Shown: positions 36,734 to 45,684 of the stretch, piece after piece
How the letters are laid out: each line of letters opens with the position of its first letter
Numbering within the stretch: position 1 is the stretch's first letter
Assembly (NCBI GenBank): GCA_008501825.1
Contig: QQUA01000017.1
Location: forward strand, 124,001-188,000
DNA: 64,000 nucleotides
Source: Planctomycetota bacterium
GTDB lineage: Bacteria; Planctomycetota; UBA1135
Direction of reading: 5' to 3'
Notes under the pieces: generated by a model
Told to the model about the DNA's origin: nothing
What the model saw: the letters and a program-made list of their open reading frames with translations, nothing else
The model's database searches: none
Made by a program: the position numbers and the translations under genes

Positions 36734-38050
36734 ATGGCGAAGCCCGGTCAAGGAGCCGTCGATCTGCGCCGAATCTTTCGGCTCAGCCTGCCGCTGGCCG
36801 CAGGTTGGATTTTATTTGGCGGCGAACTACCGTTACTGACCGCCTTCATGGCTCGAATGGGCGATCCGGAACGGCAGCTCGCCGCTTACGGCTCGGTGGT
36901 CTTGCCTATCACCATGGTTTTGGAAGCCCCGGTCCTGATGCTTTTATCGGCGTCGGCTTCTTTGTGCACCGACTTGGCCGCTTACCGGTCTTTACGCCGA
37001 TTTACTTTATTGTTAACCGGAAGCATCACCATATTCCACTTCATCCTGGCCTTCACGCCTCTTTATGAATTCGTGGTTCGAACCATCTTGGACGTTCCAG
37101 AGGAAGTGGTCGAACCGGGGCGCTGGGGCTTAAGAGTCATGACCCCGATGGTCTTGGCTCTGGGCTGGCGCCGGTTCCAACAAGGGTCCATGGTCCATTT
37201 CGAATATTCGAGGCCGGTACCGATTGGAGCGAGCTTCCGGCTATTGCTCATGGCGACCGTACTGGCGCTTTCATTATGGAGCGGGAAAGTTTCGGGCATC
37301 GTGGCGGCGACCTCCGCCTTGGTCATCGGCGTCGTCGGCGAAGCTTGGTTCATGACCTGGGCGGCGGCTAAGGTTCTTCCAGATTTTTTGCGTCCGAAAT
37401 CCGGGCAGGCGGAAAGCTTGAGAATCCGCTCCCTGCTCAAGTTTTATATTCCTCTGGCCACCACTCCCCTCATCATTATGTTCATCCAACCCGCCGGAAC
37501 TGCGGCCATGAGTCGCATGCCCCACGCTTTAGAAAGCCTGGCCGCTTGGCCGGCAGTCTACGGCTTGGTGTTTCTGGCCAGGGGCACCGGCTTCGCCTTC
37601 AATGAAGTGGTCGTTGCGCTACTGCGCAAGCCCAACGCGGTCAAAGCTTTGACCCGCTTTGCCTGCATTCTGGCCGCCGCCATGATGACTTTGCTGCTGG
37701 TTCTTTCCGTCACCCCACTTTCCGGCTTCTGGTTCAAAACTCTTTCAGGTCTGCCTCCGGAATTGGCGGAAACTTGTTCCTTCGCCTTGTTATTCGCCTT
37801 ACTCATGCCGGCTTACCAAGCCTTTCAAAGCCTGTTTCAAGGAGCCTTGGTTCACAGCCGCAAAACCAAACCGATCTTTGAAGGAGTGGTGCTCTACTTG
37901 TGCGTCAGTTTTCTGGTCTTGTGGTGGGGCACTCAATGGCAAAGGTACACCGGGATTTACTTCACCCTGTGCGCCTTCACCATTGGCGGCAGCCTCCAGA
38001 CCCTATGGCTGGCTTGGCGAGCCCGACCGGTGTTGAAGCAGTTGGCCTAG
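36734..38050 (+). CDS. Polytopic membrane transporter, MATE/ANKH-like (paralogue)
   Basis: A 438-aa polytopic protein, clearly a paralogue of the protein encoded at 20498-21841: both share FRL-LPLA, ELPL-TAF-ARM-DPE--LAAYGSV, DVPEEVVEP, PAGTAAMSRMP and FAFNEVVVALL at matching places. About 12 TM helices are expected. It follows the saccharopine-dehydrogenase-like gene by 10 bp and overlaps the convergent cytochrome gene by four bases. Membership in the MOP superfamily with ANKH-like character is inferred by eye. The linked oxidoreductase hints that the substrate is a small organic anion or amino acid, but this is speculation. Confidence 0.7.
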   Translation: MAKPGQGAVDLRRIFRLSLPLAAGWILFGGELPLLTAFMARMGDPERQLAAYGSVVLPITMVLEAPVLMLLSASASLCTDLAAYRSLRRFTLLLTGSITIFHFILAFTPLYEFVVRTILDVPEEVVEPGRWGLRVMTPMVLALGWRRFQQGSMVHFEYSRPVPIGASFRLLLMATVLALSLWSGKVSGIVAATSALVIGVVGEAWFMTWAAAKVLPDFLRPKSGQAESLRIRSLLKFYIPLATTPLIIMFIQPAGTAAMSRMPHALESLAAWPAVYGLVFLARGTGFAFNEVVVALLRKPNAVKALTRFACILAAAMMTLLLVLSVTPLSGFWFKTLSGLPPELAETCSFALLFALLMPAYQAFQSLFQGALVHSRKTKPIFEGVVLYLCVSFLVLWWGTQWQRYTGIYFTLCAFTIGGSLQTLWLAWRARPVLKQLA

Positions 38051-39402
38051 CGCTGAATGGGCAACCAGAGACTGAAAGCCTCCGCAGGTTTTTGATCTTC
38101 CCCGACCGTAGCAATCAAAAATTGCCCGTATCGGAGGCCGGCCTCCGGCCGCAGATCGCACTGCAAATCACCGCTGGGAGCCAATGGACGGCGCAGGACG
38201 ACTTCCGCCAAGCCTTCTTCCGCCACGGCCGTTCCTTGGATTCGGCGGATATAGGGCTTCAACTCTTCCGGCGGTTCTTGAGGAGGACGGAAGACGCAAA
38301 GGTCCTGCTGCCCGCCATGGAAACCGGTGAAGAAAGGCGGATCCACGTAATTGCAAAGTTGGATTCCTGCGTTCACTTGCCGTGAAGAAGCCGGGTTCAA
38401 TTCCCAGGCCATCCGGAAAGCAATTTCACGTCCGTCATGGGCGGCTTGCACGTGCACCGAGCGAGCCGGTTCGTCGATCCAGCGCAGGGGTTGGACCGGG
38501 ATTTCCACTTGGGGAATGCCGCGCCAAGCCTCAGCATCCGAACCCTTCGGCAATTCCGACAACCAAACCGCCTGGACGGCTTCCGGCATCGGAACTTGTC
38601 CGCCGTTTTGCGCCATCCGTTGGACCAAGGCCACCAGGACGGCAGCTTCTTCATCCGACATGGCAAAAGCCGGCATGGCCGAGCCCGGCATGCCTAGCCG
38701 GATTCGTTTGTACAAGGAGGCAAAATCGCCACCGCCCTTGAAGATGCCGTCCCGAATATCTCTGGGCTTGGTCGGTTGTCCCCGCTCGTCTTGCATTTCG
38801 CGAACCCCATCGCCCCTGCCCTGGGCGCCATGGCAGTCGGCGCAGTATTTCCGGTAGAGCGGCAACGGCGAAAGTTCGGATTGAGCGGCCAAGCTCGGCG
38901 GCGGGATCTCGATCTCGGCCTCGGGCACCAAGCGCTCGACCACCATCTCCTCCACCTGAACCAGATCGACCTCCCCCTCGTTGAGCTGGATTTCCTCCAC
39001 CAACTGCTCTTCCAGGCCACTGGCGGCCAGTTGCAGCACGTAGCCAGCCACCGCCTCCACATCGCCACAGCCAAGATGCCCGAAGGAAGGCATGGCGGTC
39101 CCGGGGATACCGTTACAAATCGTTGTCTTCAAATCATTTAAGGTCGGCACCCCATTTTCACCGCTGACCAGCAAAAAACGTCCGCGGGTGAAGTCCCTCG
39201 GCTTCGGCAACAGGCGGTCAGCCAGCAGGCCGTCGCCGGCCCCCTGATTGCCATGGCAGTGGACGCAGTGGCGCATGAATATCCGCCGGCCGCAGCCTTG
39301 GGCGTCCTCGACTTCGGCTCCTGGAGCGGCGCCGGAAAACACAACCGCGGCCGTCAAGGCCGCGGCCGCCGTGGGGATCAGGAACCAAAAGGGGCTTCGC
39401 AT
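38047..39402 (-). CDS. Exported di-haem cytochrome c with C-terminal ethylbenzene-dehydrogenase-like haem-binding domain
   Basis: A 451-aa protein with a signal peptide (LIPTAAAALTAAVVFSGAAPG). Two c-type domains follow: HCVHCHGNQGAGDG near 46-50 with axial Met in GTAMPSFGH, and YCADCHGAQGRGDG near 189-193 with GSAMPAFAMSDEE. From about 280 a beta-rich domain begins (VHVQAAHDGREIAFRMAWELN, GIQLCNYVDPPFFTGFHGG) that resembles the gamma-subunit/heme-binding domain of ethylbenzene and DMSO-type dehydrogenases. Such domains usually bind b-type haem through Met and Lys. The protein is likely a periplasmic electron carrier for an oxidoreductase that is not in this window. Confidence 0.82.
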   Translation of the reverse strand: MRSPFWFLIPTAAAALTAAVVFSGAAPGAEVEDAQGCGRRIFMRHCVHCHGNQGAGDGLLADRLLPKPRDFTRGRFLLVSGENGVPTLNDLKTTICNGIPGTAMPSFGHLGCGDVEAVAGYVLQLAASGLEEQLVEEIQLNEGEVDLVQVEEMVVERLVPEAEIEIPPPSLAAQSELSPLPLYRKYCADCHGAQGRGDGVREMQDERGQPTKPRDIRDGIFKGGGDFASLYKRIRLGMPGSAMPAFAMSDEEAAVLVALVQRMAQNGGQVPMPEAVQAVWLSELPKGSDAEAWRGIPQVEIPVQPLRWIDEPARSVHVQAAHDGREIAFRMAWELNPASSRQVNAGIQLCNYVDPPFFTGFHGGQQDLCVFRPPQEPPEELKPYIRRIQGTAVAEEGLAEVVLRRPLAPSGDLQCDLRPEAGLRYGQFLIATVGEDQKPAEAFSLWLPIQR

Positions 39403-39475
39403 GGCCTCTATGGTTCGCCCACGCCCCCCCTTTTTGCAAGGGATGGTTCCCCACTAGCTTGCAGATGGCCGCGGC

Positions 39476-39480
39476 GGGAG
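39476..39480 (+). promoter_or_regulatory. Shine-Dalgarno of bioB
   Basis: GGGAG 9 nt ahead of the ATG at 39490. It fixes the bioB start and argues against the upstream in-frame extension to 39253, which crosses the cytochrome gene. No BirA-type palindrome was recognised between 39403 and 39489. Confidence 0.6.
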
Positions 39481-39489
39481 AATGCGGAG

Positions 39490-40473
39490 ATGATGGCTTC
39501 GGATCGGCCCCTCAGTCGCCAGAGCGTGGCGAATCTCTATCGCCAACCCCTCCTGGAGTTGGTTTTCCAAGCTGCCAGCGTCCATCGAATGCACCACGAC
39601 CCTCAAGAGGTGCAGTGTTCTACCCTGATCAGCCTGAAGACCGGGGGCTGCCCGGAAAATTGCGCCTACTGTCCCCAGTCCGCCCACCATGAAGCGGAAG
39701 TCCAGGCCGAAGGCATGCTCGATCCGGAGGAAGTCCTGACCAGGGCGGCTCGGGCTAAGCGAGCCGGAGCCAATCGCTTCTGCATGGGAGCGGCCTGGCG
39801 GGAAGTCCGGAACGACCAAGAATTCGAAACCGTGCTGCAATTGGTCGAGCGGGTCAAATCCCTGGGCTTGGAAACTTGCGCAACCTTGGGCATGGTGGAT
39901 GATCAGCAAGCCCAACGCTTGGCTTCCGCCGGATTGGACTATTACAACCACAACCTCGACACCTCGCCGGAGTTCTACCAACAGATTATTCAAACCCGGC
40001 GCTTCGAGGATCGGCTGGCGACTTTGCAGAGCGTACGCCGGGCCGGCATGAAGGTCTGTTGCGGCGGCATCTTGGGCATGGGCGAGTCGGAGGAGGACCG
40101 GATCGGCTTGCTCCACGCCCTGGCCAGCCAAGACCCGGCTCCGGAAAGCGTTCCGATCAACGCCCTGGTACCGGTGGCCGGGACTCCCTTGGAAGAACAG
40201 CCCACCCTGGCTTGGGAAACCATGGTGCGAGCGGTGGCCACGGCCAGGATTCTGATGCCCCAATCTCGGGTTCGGCTCAGTGCCGGTCGGACCGCCATGA
40301 CCGAAGAAGCCCAAGCTTTGTGCTTTCTCGCCGGGGCGAATTCGGTGTTTTTGGGAGACCGCCTGTTGACCACCGCCAATCCCGAACGTCATCAGGATCA
40401 AAAGCTGTTCGACAAACTGGGTTTGAAGCCAGCGGCTTGCCAGGAAGAAACAACTTCTTCCGTGCCTCAGTAA
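39490..40473 (+). CDS. bioB: Biotin synthase
   Basis: A 327-aa radical-SAM enzyme that inserts sulfur into dethiobiotin. The CxxxCxxC cluster motif CPENCAYC (Cys54, Cys58, Cys61) sits in STLISLKTGGCPENCAYC. Other signatures are RFCMGAAWREV, CATLGMVDDQQA, YYNHNLDTSPEFY, GMKVCCGGILGMGES, PINALVPVAGTPLE and the Arg in RVRLSAGR that binds the second cluster. The size is normal. It is the first gene of bioB-bioFD-bioA, with 15 bp to the fusion gene. The ATG at 39490 is favoured by its Shine-Dalgarno sequence. Confidence 0.97.
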   Translation: MMASDRPLSRQSVANLYRQPLLELVFQAASVHRMHHDPQEVQCSTLISLKTGGCPENCAYCPQSAHHEAEVQAEGMLDPEEVLTRAARAKRAGANRFCMGAAWREVRNDQEFETVLQLVERVKSLGLETCATLGMVDDQQAQRLASAGLDYYNHNLDTSPEFYQQIIQTRRFEDRLATLQSVRRAGMKVCCGGILGMGESEEDRIGLLHALASQDPAPESVPINALVPVAGTPLEEQPTLAWETMVRAVATARILMPQSRVRLSAGRTAMTEEAQALCFLAGANSVFLGDRLLTTANPERHQDQKLFDKLGLKPAACQEETTSSVPQ

Positions 40474-40488
40474 AGATCTGAAGCCAAC

Positions 40489-42363
40489 ATGTCCATCGGC
40501 TCTCCAAACCAGATCCCTAGGCCTTCCACGACCCAGGACGCCGAATCGACACCGGCGGGATTGATCGAAGAAATCCGGGCCTGGAAAAAGGCCGGCCTCG
40601 AACGGCAGTTGGCGGAGCCCCAAGGCCTGGATTTCACCAGCAACGACTATTTGGGTTTGAGTCGACATCCTGCGGTGGTTCAAGCCGCCGCCAGTGCCTT
40701 GATGCGTTACGGCGCCGGGGCTCCCGCCGCTCGGTTGTTAAGGGGAGAATTAGCTCCCCATCGGCAAGCGGAAATGGCGGCGGCCCAATGGCAAAAACAG
40801 GAAGCCGCTTTGTTATTTCCCAGCGGTTGGCAGGCCAACCAGGCTTTGATCTCCACCTTCGCCGGTCCCGAGGACGTGATTTTCAGCGACGCTTTGAATC
40901 ACGCTTCCATCATCGACGGCTGCCGCCTGTCTCGAGCCGAGGTCGAGGTTTTCGGCCACCGGAGTTTGGAGGATCTGGAAGCCGCCTTGAAACGGCATCC
41001 AGACGCCAGACGACGGTGGATCGTGACCGAATCCGTGTTCTCCATGGACGGCGACCGAGCTCCGCTGGCTCTCTACGGCGAAATGGCCCGCCGTTACGAC
41101 GCCTGGCTGTGGGTGGATGAAGCTCACGCCAGCGGCTTGTTCGGCCCCGAGGGACAGGGACTTTGCGCGGTGGAAAAACCGCAGCGCCTTTGGGCTCAAA
41201 CCATTACCGGAGGTAAAGCACTCGGCGTCAGTGGAGCCTTTGTGGTCGGATCCAGTCTGATGCGGAAGTGGCTATTGAATCGTGGGCGGGCCTTCGTGTT
41301 CACCACCGCCGCCCCTCCGGCCACGGCGGCCGCCTTGCAGGCCTCGATGGCGGTGTTGCAGCAAGAACCGGAACGCGGCCACCGGGCACGGCAAAACGCC
41401 CTCGAGTTGCACCGCTTATTGTTAGCCCAAGGTTGGCGTCTGCCGGCTCCGGAAGCGGCCATTGTTCCGGTTCCCATGGCCGATGAAGAAACCGCTCTGG
41501 CCACAGCGTCTCGATTGCAAAGGGATGGCTTCGACGTTCGGGCGGTTCGGCCGCCTACGGTCCCTCGAGGAAGCTGCCGATTGCGATTGGTCTGCCACGC
41601 CGATCATCGCCCGGAGCAGTTGCAGGCTTTAAGCCGGGCGTTGTCGAAGCTGCCCTCGGAATCGAATTCCTCCCTTCGCCTTGCCATTGGGAAGGACGGC
41701 GAAAATCGGCCACCGGCCCCACGAGGCTTATTGGTCGCAGGCACCGATACCGGAGTCGGAAAGACGGTGGTTTCCGCTCTGCTTTATTGGGCGGCAAATC
41801 AGAAAGGATTGCCGGCCCAATATTGGAAACCGATTCAAACCGGTTCGGATTCGGATACAGATACGGTGGCCGACCTGCTGCAAGGCCAAGCTTCAAAATT
41901 CCCTTCACCGGCCTTTGCTTTCCCTCTGCCAGCATCCATCGATCAAGCGGCAGAACAAGCTGGAGAACGGGTAGAGCTTTCTGCTTTGACCGCCTTGGCC
42001 AAGCAGAACCTATCGCCGGACCGTTTTTGGATTGCGGAAGGCGCCGGAGGCCTGCGCGTGCCCTTGAACGATCATGAGGATCAATTGGACTTTTTCGCCG
42101 CCTTGCGTTTGCCGGTGGTCTTGGTAGCCCGCAGCGGTTTGGGAACCTTGAATCACACTTTGCTCAGCGTGGAAGCTTTGCAAAGCCACGGCCTACCGTT
42201 GCGGGCCTTGTTTTTGGTCGGTACGCCTCACGAAGCCAACGAAAAAAGCTTGCGTCGCAGATTACCGCTCCCCATTTTCCGCTTACCGCAACTTCCTGAC
42301 CTCAATCCCCAGTCCTTTGCCGACTGGGCTGGGAAGAACGACTGCAGCCCCTTATGGACTTGA
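40489..42363 (+). CDS. bioFD: 8-amino-7-oxononanoate synthase fused to dethiobiotin synthetase
   Basis: A 624-aa bifunctional protein. Residues about 20-390 are BioF: LDFTSNDYLGLSRHPAV, RLLRGELAPH, DALNHASIIDG, WVDEAHASGLFG and the PLP Lys243 in TITGGKALGVSGAF. A 20-residue linker follows. Residues about 408-620 are BioD: LVAGTDTGVGKTVVSAL (P-loop), YWKPIQTGSDSDT and WIAEGAGGLRVPL. BioF condenses pimeloyl-ACP and alanine; BioD closes the ureido ring from DAPA with CO2 and ATP, so steps 1 and 3 are fused while BioA does step 2. The two enzymes are usually separate. Start ATG 40489; the bioA ATG lies inside its 3' end. Confidence 0.95.
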   Translation: MSIGSPNQIPRPSTTQDAESTPAGLIEEIRAWKKAGLERQLAEPQGLDFTSNDYLGLSRHPAVVQAAASALMRYGAGAPAARLLRGELAPHRQAEMAAAQWQKQEAALLFPSGWQANQALISTFAGPEDVIFSDALNHASIIDGCRLSRAEVEVFGHRSLEDLEAALKRHPDARRRWIVTESVFSMDGDRAPLALYGEMARRYDAWLWVDEAHASGLFGPEGQGLCAVEKPQRLWAQTITGGKALGVSGAFVVGSSLMRKWLLNRGRAFVFTTAAPPATAAALQASMAVLQQEPERGHRARQNALELHRLLLAQGWRLPAPEAAIVPVPMADEETALATASRLQRDGFDVRAVRPPTVPRGSCRLRLVCHADHRPEQLQALSRALSKLPSESNSSLRLAIGKDGENRPPAPRGLLVAGTDTGVGKTVVSALLYWAANQKGLPAQYWKPIQTGSDSDTDTVADLLQGQASKFPSPAFAFPLPASIDQAAEQAGERVELSALTALAKQNLSPDRFWIAEGAGGLRVPLNDHEDQLDFFAALRLPVVLVARSGLGTLNHTLLSVEALQSHGLPLRALFLVGTPHEANEKSLRRRLPLPIFRLPQLPDLNPQSFADWAGKNDCSPLWT

Positions 42364-43637
42364 ACCCGGCTTCGGATTGGTTGCCTCACGACCGGCAACA
42401 TTGCTGGCATCCCTACACCCAACACGGTTTGGACCCGGAACCGTTGCCGGTGGTTGCCGCCGAAGGATCTTGGCTGCAATTGGCGGACGGCCGGCGCCTG
42501 CTGGACGCCATCTCTTCTTGGTGGACCGTCCTCCACGGTCACGGACAGCCGGAATTGATTTCGGCCATGACCGAGCAGGCCAAAACGCTGGATCATGTTT
42601 TGTTCGCAGGCTGTACTCACGAACCGGCAGCCCGCTTGGCGGCGGAATTAACGAACTTGGCCCCTGGCGAGCTATCCCGGGCGTTCTTCAGCGACGACGG
42701 CAGCACGGCTGTGGAAGTCGCTTTGAAAGCCGCTTACCAATTCCATTTGAGAGAAGGGCGGGATCGTCGTACCACTTTCCTGGCTTTAAACGGCGGCTAC
42801 CACGGCGACACTTTCGGTGCCATGGCCGCCGGCGATCCAGATCCTTTTTTTCAAGAGTTTTCGCCGCTTCTGTTTCGGGTTCTTCGCATCGACCCGACTC
42901 TGGAAGCGCTGCACGAGGCCCTAAAGGCCCATTCGGACCAAATCGCCGCTTTTCTCTTCGAACCCATGGTTCAAGGGGCTGCCGGAATGGTCATGATTCC
43001 TCCCGAGTTTTATTCTGAAGCGGAAAAACTTTGTCGAGAGCGTGGGATTTTGACCATTGCCGACGAAGTGATGACCGGATTCGGGCGAACGGGCACTTTG
43101 TTCGCCTGCGATCAAGCCAACTTGAATCCGGACCTGATGTGCTTGGCGAAAGGTTTGACCGGAGGCATCTTTCCCCTGTCCGTCACCTTAGTCAAAGAAG
43201 AAGTTTTTCAAGCATTCTGGAGCCGAGAACGGAGTCGTGCCTTTTTTCATGGTCACTCCTTCACGGCTCATCCGGTCGGATGCGCGGTGGCTCGGGCTTC
43301 TTTGGCTTTGAACTTGCGAAATCAAACGCCGAAGGTACTGACGGCCATCGGAAAAAAAATTCACCACTCCCTACGAGCTTGGGTGGAATCCGAGGAAGCC
43401 GTGACTCTCCGTCACCTCGGCGGCATCGTCGCTCTCGAATTCCAGGCTTCCGACCCGGGCTATCTTTCCGGACTTGGCCAACACTTGCGCCAATACTGCC
43501 GAAATAGTTCTGCCTTGCTCCGCCCCTTGGGTCCGGTGCTGTACGCCATGCCGCCGGCCGCCACCTCACTGTCGGAAGCGGAGCAAATTGCCAAAGCCAT
43601 GATGGAAGTCGGTGACGGTGCCTTGGCGAAGATCTAA
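42354..43637 (+). CDS. bioA: Adenosylmethionine-8-amino-7-oxononanoate aminotransferase
   Basis: A 427-aa class III aminotransferase producing DAPA with S-adenosylmethionine as amino donor. Diagnostic residues are HCWHPYTQHG at the N-terminus, SWWTVLHGHGQPEL (BioA-specific SSWW), GSTAVEVALKAAYQFH, FLALNGGYHGDTFGAMA, TIADEVMTGFGRTG and the PLP Lys in CLAKGLTGGIFPLS, with FFHGHSFTAHPVGCAVA. The start overlaps bioFD by 10 bp, showing tight translational coupling. It is followed by a di-iron-like protein gene after 41 bp. Confidence 0.96.
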   Translation: MDLNPASDWLPHDRQHCWHPYTQHGLDPEPLPVVAAEGSWLQLADGRRLLDAISSWWTVLHGHGQPELISAMTEQAKTLDHVLFAGCTHEPAARLAAELTNLAPGELSRAFFSDDGSTAVEVALKAAYQFHLREGRDRRTTFLALNGGYHGDTFGAMAAGDPDPFFQEFSPLLFRVLRIDPTLEALHEALKAHSDQIAAFLFEPMVQGAAGMVMIPPEFYSEAEKLCRERGILTIADEVMTGFGRTGTLFACDQANLNPDLMCLAKGLTGGIFPLSVTLVKEEVFQAFWSRERSRAFFHGHSFTAHPVGCAVARASLALNLRNQTPKVLTAIGKKIHHSLRAWVESEEAVTLRHLGGIVALEFQASDPGYLSGLGQHLRQYCRNSSALLRPLGPVLYAMPPAATSLSEAEQIAKAMMEVGDGALAKI

Positions 43638-43678
43638 AATACCGGACTTGCCGCCCTGGATCCCCTCGCGCAAACCCA

Positions 43679-44350
43679 ATGGAAAACTTTCTTCAACAAG
43701 TGTCCCAGCAGGACGCCGCCCGCCGGCTTCCGGAGATCCTGGACCGAGTGACGGCGGATCACGACGCTCACGCCAAACTACTGAATACCTTGTCCAGGTT
43801 GGAGTACGTCGGCGTGCGCAAAATGCTGAAAAGCCGGCGAGCGGAGTCTTTCGATCTGGACGGTCTTCAACATCTTGTCGAAGAAGCCGCCCACGCCTTA
43901 CGCTTGAAACGATTAGCCCATCGCATCGCCGAACACCCTCACACCGTAGCGACCTTCGCCGAAGCCCACACCCTTACCGGAGACGAAGCGGAGGACTATT
44001 TTCAAAAAGTAGACCAAGCTGCCGCCTCGGTGTTGGAAGATTTGCCGGAACCGGAACGTGGAGCGGCGAATTACTTCTTAACTTCCGCGGCTATCGAAAT
44101 CCGGGCGGACGTTTTTTATCCCATTTACGAACAAAAACTGCGCCAGATCGGCGCCCCGGTTTCGGTCGCCGTCATTCAAAGGGATGAAGAGCGGCACTTG
44201 CAGGCGATGAGTGAGCAAATTGCTCAGCACCTTTCGGACTGGCAAATTCGATTGAGCCAGGTTTTGAAGCAAGAAGAACTGGCCTTCCAGCACTGGCTGG
44301 ATTTGGTCGAAGAGCATTTGCAAAAACCGGATCCTCTTGCCTCTTCTTGA
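43679..44350 (+). CDS. Probable ferritin-like di-iron protein next to the biotin operon
   Basis: A 223-aa all-helical, soluble protein with no named family that I recognise. The predicted helices carry Glu42 (SRLEYVGVRK), Glu69-x-x-His72 (LVEEAAHALRL), Glu140 (SAAIEIRADVF) and Glu170-x-x-His173 (RDEERHLQAM). E ... ExxH ... E ... ExxH in that order is the metal-ligand pattern of four-helix di-iron carboxylate proteins (ferritin, MiaE, AurF, ribonucleotide reductase R2). This is read directly from sequence, while di-iron binding is inference. The gene starts 41 bp after bioA in the same direction and may share its transcript. It could supply an oxygenase step for pimelate formation, or be unrelated. 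Confidence 0.6.
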   Translation: MENFLQQVSQQDAARRLPEILDRVTADHDAHAKLLNTLSRLEYVGVRKMLKSRRAESFDLDGLQHLVEEAAHALRLKRLAHRIAEHPHTVATFAEAHTLTGDEAEDYFQKVDQAAASVLEDLPEPERGAANYFLTSAAIEIRADVFYPIYEQKLRQIGAPVSVAVIQRDEERHLQAMSEQIAQHLSDWQIRLSQVLKQEELAFQHWLDLVEEHLQKPDPLASS

Positions 44351-44431
44351 CGGTTCTCGAGCCTTGCCTCCGAGATTTCACCTGCCCTCTCCCCCTTGCC
44401 GGGACCTTGCGACTCAATTTTCCCAGCAAAA

Positions 44432-45676
44432 ATGAAATGCCAAGTCGCCGTCATCGGGGGAGGAGCCGCCGGCATGATGGCCGCCTTGTGGGCGGCCAGA
44501 AGCGGAGCCGATACGGTGCTTTGCGAAGGGTCATCCGCTTGCGGCCGAAAAATCCTGATTAGCGGCGGAGGCCGTTGCAACCTCTTGCCTTCGGAGAGTT
44601 CGGTTAACGATTTTTTCTCCACCGGTTCTCAAAATGTTTTGAAGCGGCTGTTTAGAACTTGGCGCCTGCCGGATTGCCGCGAGTTCTTCGAGCAGACCCT
44701 GGACCTGCCCCTGATCGAAGAAGAGGATTCCGGCAAGCTGTTTCCCGAATGCCAATCGGCCCGAATGGTCCGAGACCGATTGCTGGAGGCGCTCCAGGAT
44801 GCGGGGGTTCATATTGCTCAACCATTCCGGGTGACTTCCATGGAGTTCGAAGGAAAAGGAGATTCGCAAGGTGAGCCTGCCTCCGCCGCCTTTCGGATAA
44901 CAGATGATCACGATCAAGTGCTGGAAGGTGCAAAACTGATTTTGGCGACCGGAGGCTGCTCAATACCGAAGACGGGTTCGGATGGTTTTGGTTACCAACT
45001 TGCTCAAAATTTCGGTCATAGCTGTCTCCCGCCCTATCCCGCATTGGTACCCCTGCACAGCAAGGACCCGGGGATGACTTCCCTCAGCGGGATCAGCCTT
45101 CCGGTGACTTGGCGGGCAATGCTTCAAGGAAAAGTTCGAGAAGAGCGAACTCGGGAATTGCTTTTCACCCACCAAGGGTTCAGCGGGCCGGCCGTTCTCG
45201 ACGCAAGCCATTGGGCAGTCCGGGAGCAGGCGAATTTGGAAATTGCCTGGGGAGCTCTCGATGAAGCCGATTGGGAGGACCACTGGCAAAGCCGGGGCCG
45301 CCGAGAACTACTTCGAGGCTTGAGCGATTTGTTGCCCAGGCGCTTAGCCGAGGACTTGATCCGCCGTTCTGGTTTGCGCCCGGACGTTCGGATCGGCACC
45401 TTAACTCGGCCGCAACGAAATCGCATGTTGCAAATTCTTTGCCATTTCCAGTTGCCAATTCAAGGCAACGGCGGCTTTCGAGTCGCGGAAGTCACCGGCG
45501 GCGGCATACCTCTGAACGAAGTTCAGCCGTCCACCTTGGAAAGCCGAAGCCAACCCGGGCTTTACCTCTGTGGCGAAATCCTCGACGTTATCGGCCGCAT
45601 CGGGGGCTACAACTTTTACTGGGCTTGGGTCACCGGCCGCCTGGCCGGCGAAAGCGCGGCCAGGGATTTGGCTTAG
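44432..45676 (+). CDS. HI0933/BaiN-family FAD-dependent oxidoreductase
   Basis: From the ATG at 44432 the protein has 414 aa. The N-terminal Rossmann fold is VAVIGGGAAGMMAALWAARSG, followed by the family motif CGRKILISGGGRCNLL. Later marks are LILATGGCSIPKTGSDGFGY, LLFTHQGFSGPAVLDAS, AEVTGGGIPLNEV and YLCGEILDVIGRIGGYNFYWAWVTGR. This matches the HI0933 group of flavoproteins (BaiN, RdsA), for which a defined substrate is rarely known. It lies 81 bp after the di-iron-like gene, in the same orientation. Confidence 0.92.
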   Translation: MKCQVAVIGGGAAGMMAALWAARSGADTVLCEGSSACGRKILISGGGRCNLLPSESSVNDFFSTGSQNVLKRLFRTWRLPDCREFFEQTLDLPLIEEEDSGKLFPECQSARMVRDRLLEALQDAGVHIAQPFRVTSMEFEGKGDSQGEPASAAFRITDDHDQVLEGAKLILATGGCSIPKTGSDGFGYQLAQNFGHSCLPPYPALVPLHSKDPGMTSLSGISLPVTWRAMLQGKVREERTRELLFTHQGFSGPAVLDASHWAVREQANLEIAWGALDEADWEDHWQSRGRRELLRGLSDLLPRRLAEDLIRRSGLRPDVRIGTLTRPQRNRMLQILCHFQLPIQGNGGFRVAEVTGGGIPLNEVQPSTLESRSQPGLYLCGEILDVIGRIGGYNFYWAWVTGRLAGESAARDLA

Positions 45677-45684
45677 CTGAAAGC

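Noticed and set aside
39253..39489. Upstream extension of bioB to 39253
   Set aside because: It overlaps the divergent cytochrome gene and has Arg/Gly-rich random sequence; a ribosome site supports 39490.
39454..40683. A 409-codon minus-strand ORF opposite bioB
   Set aside because: Antisense of bioB with low-complexity Gly/Gln/Arg content; bioB is certain.
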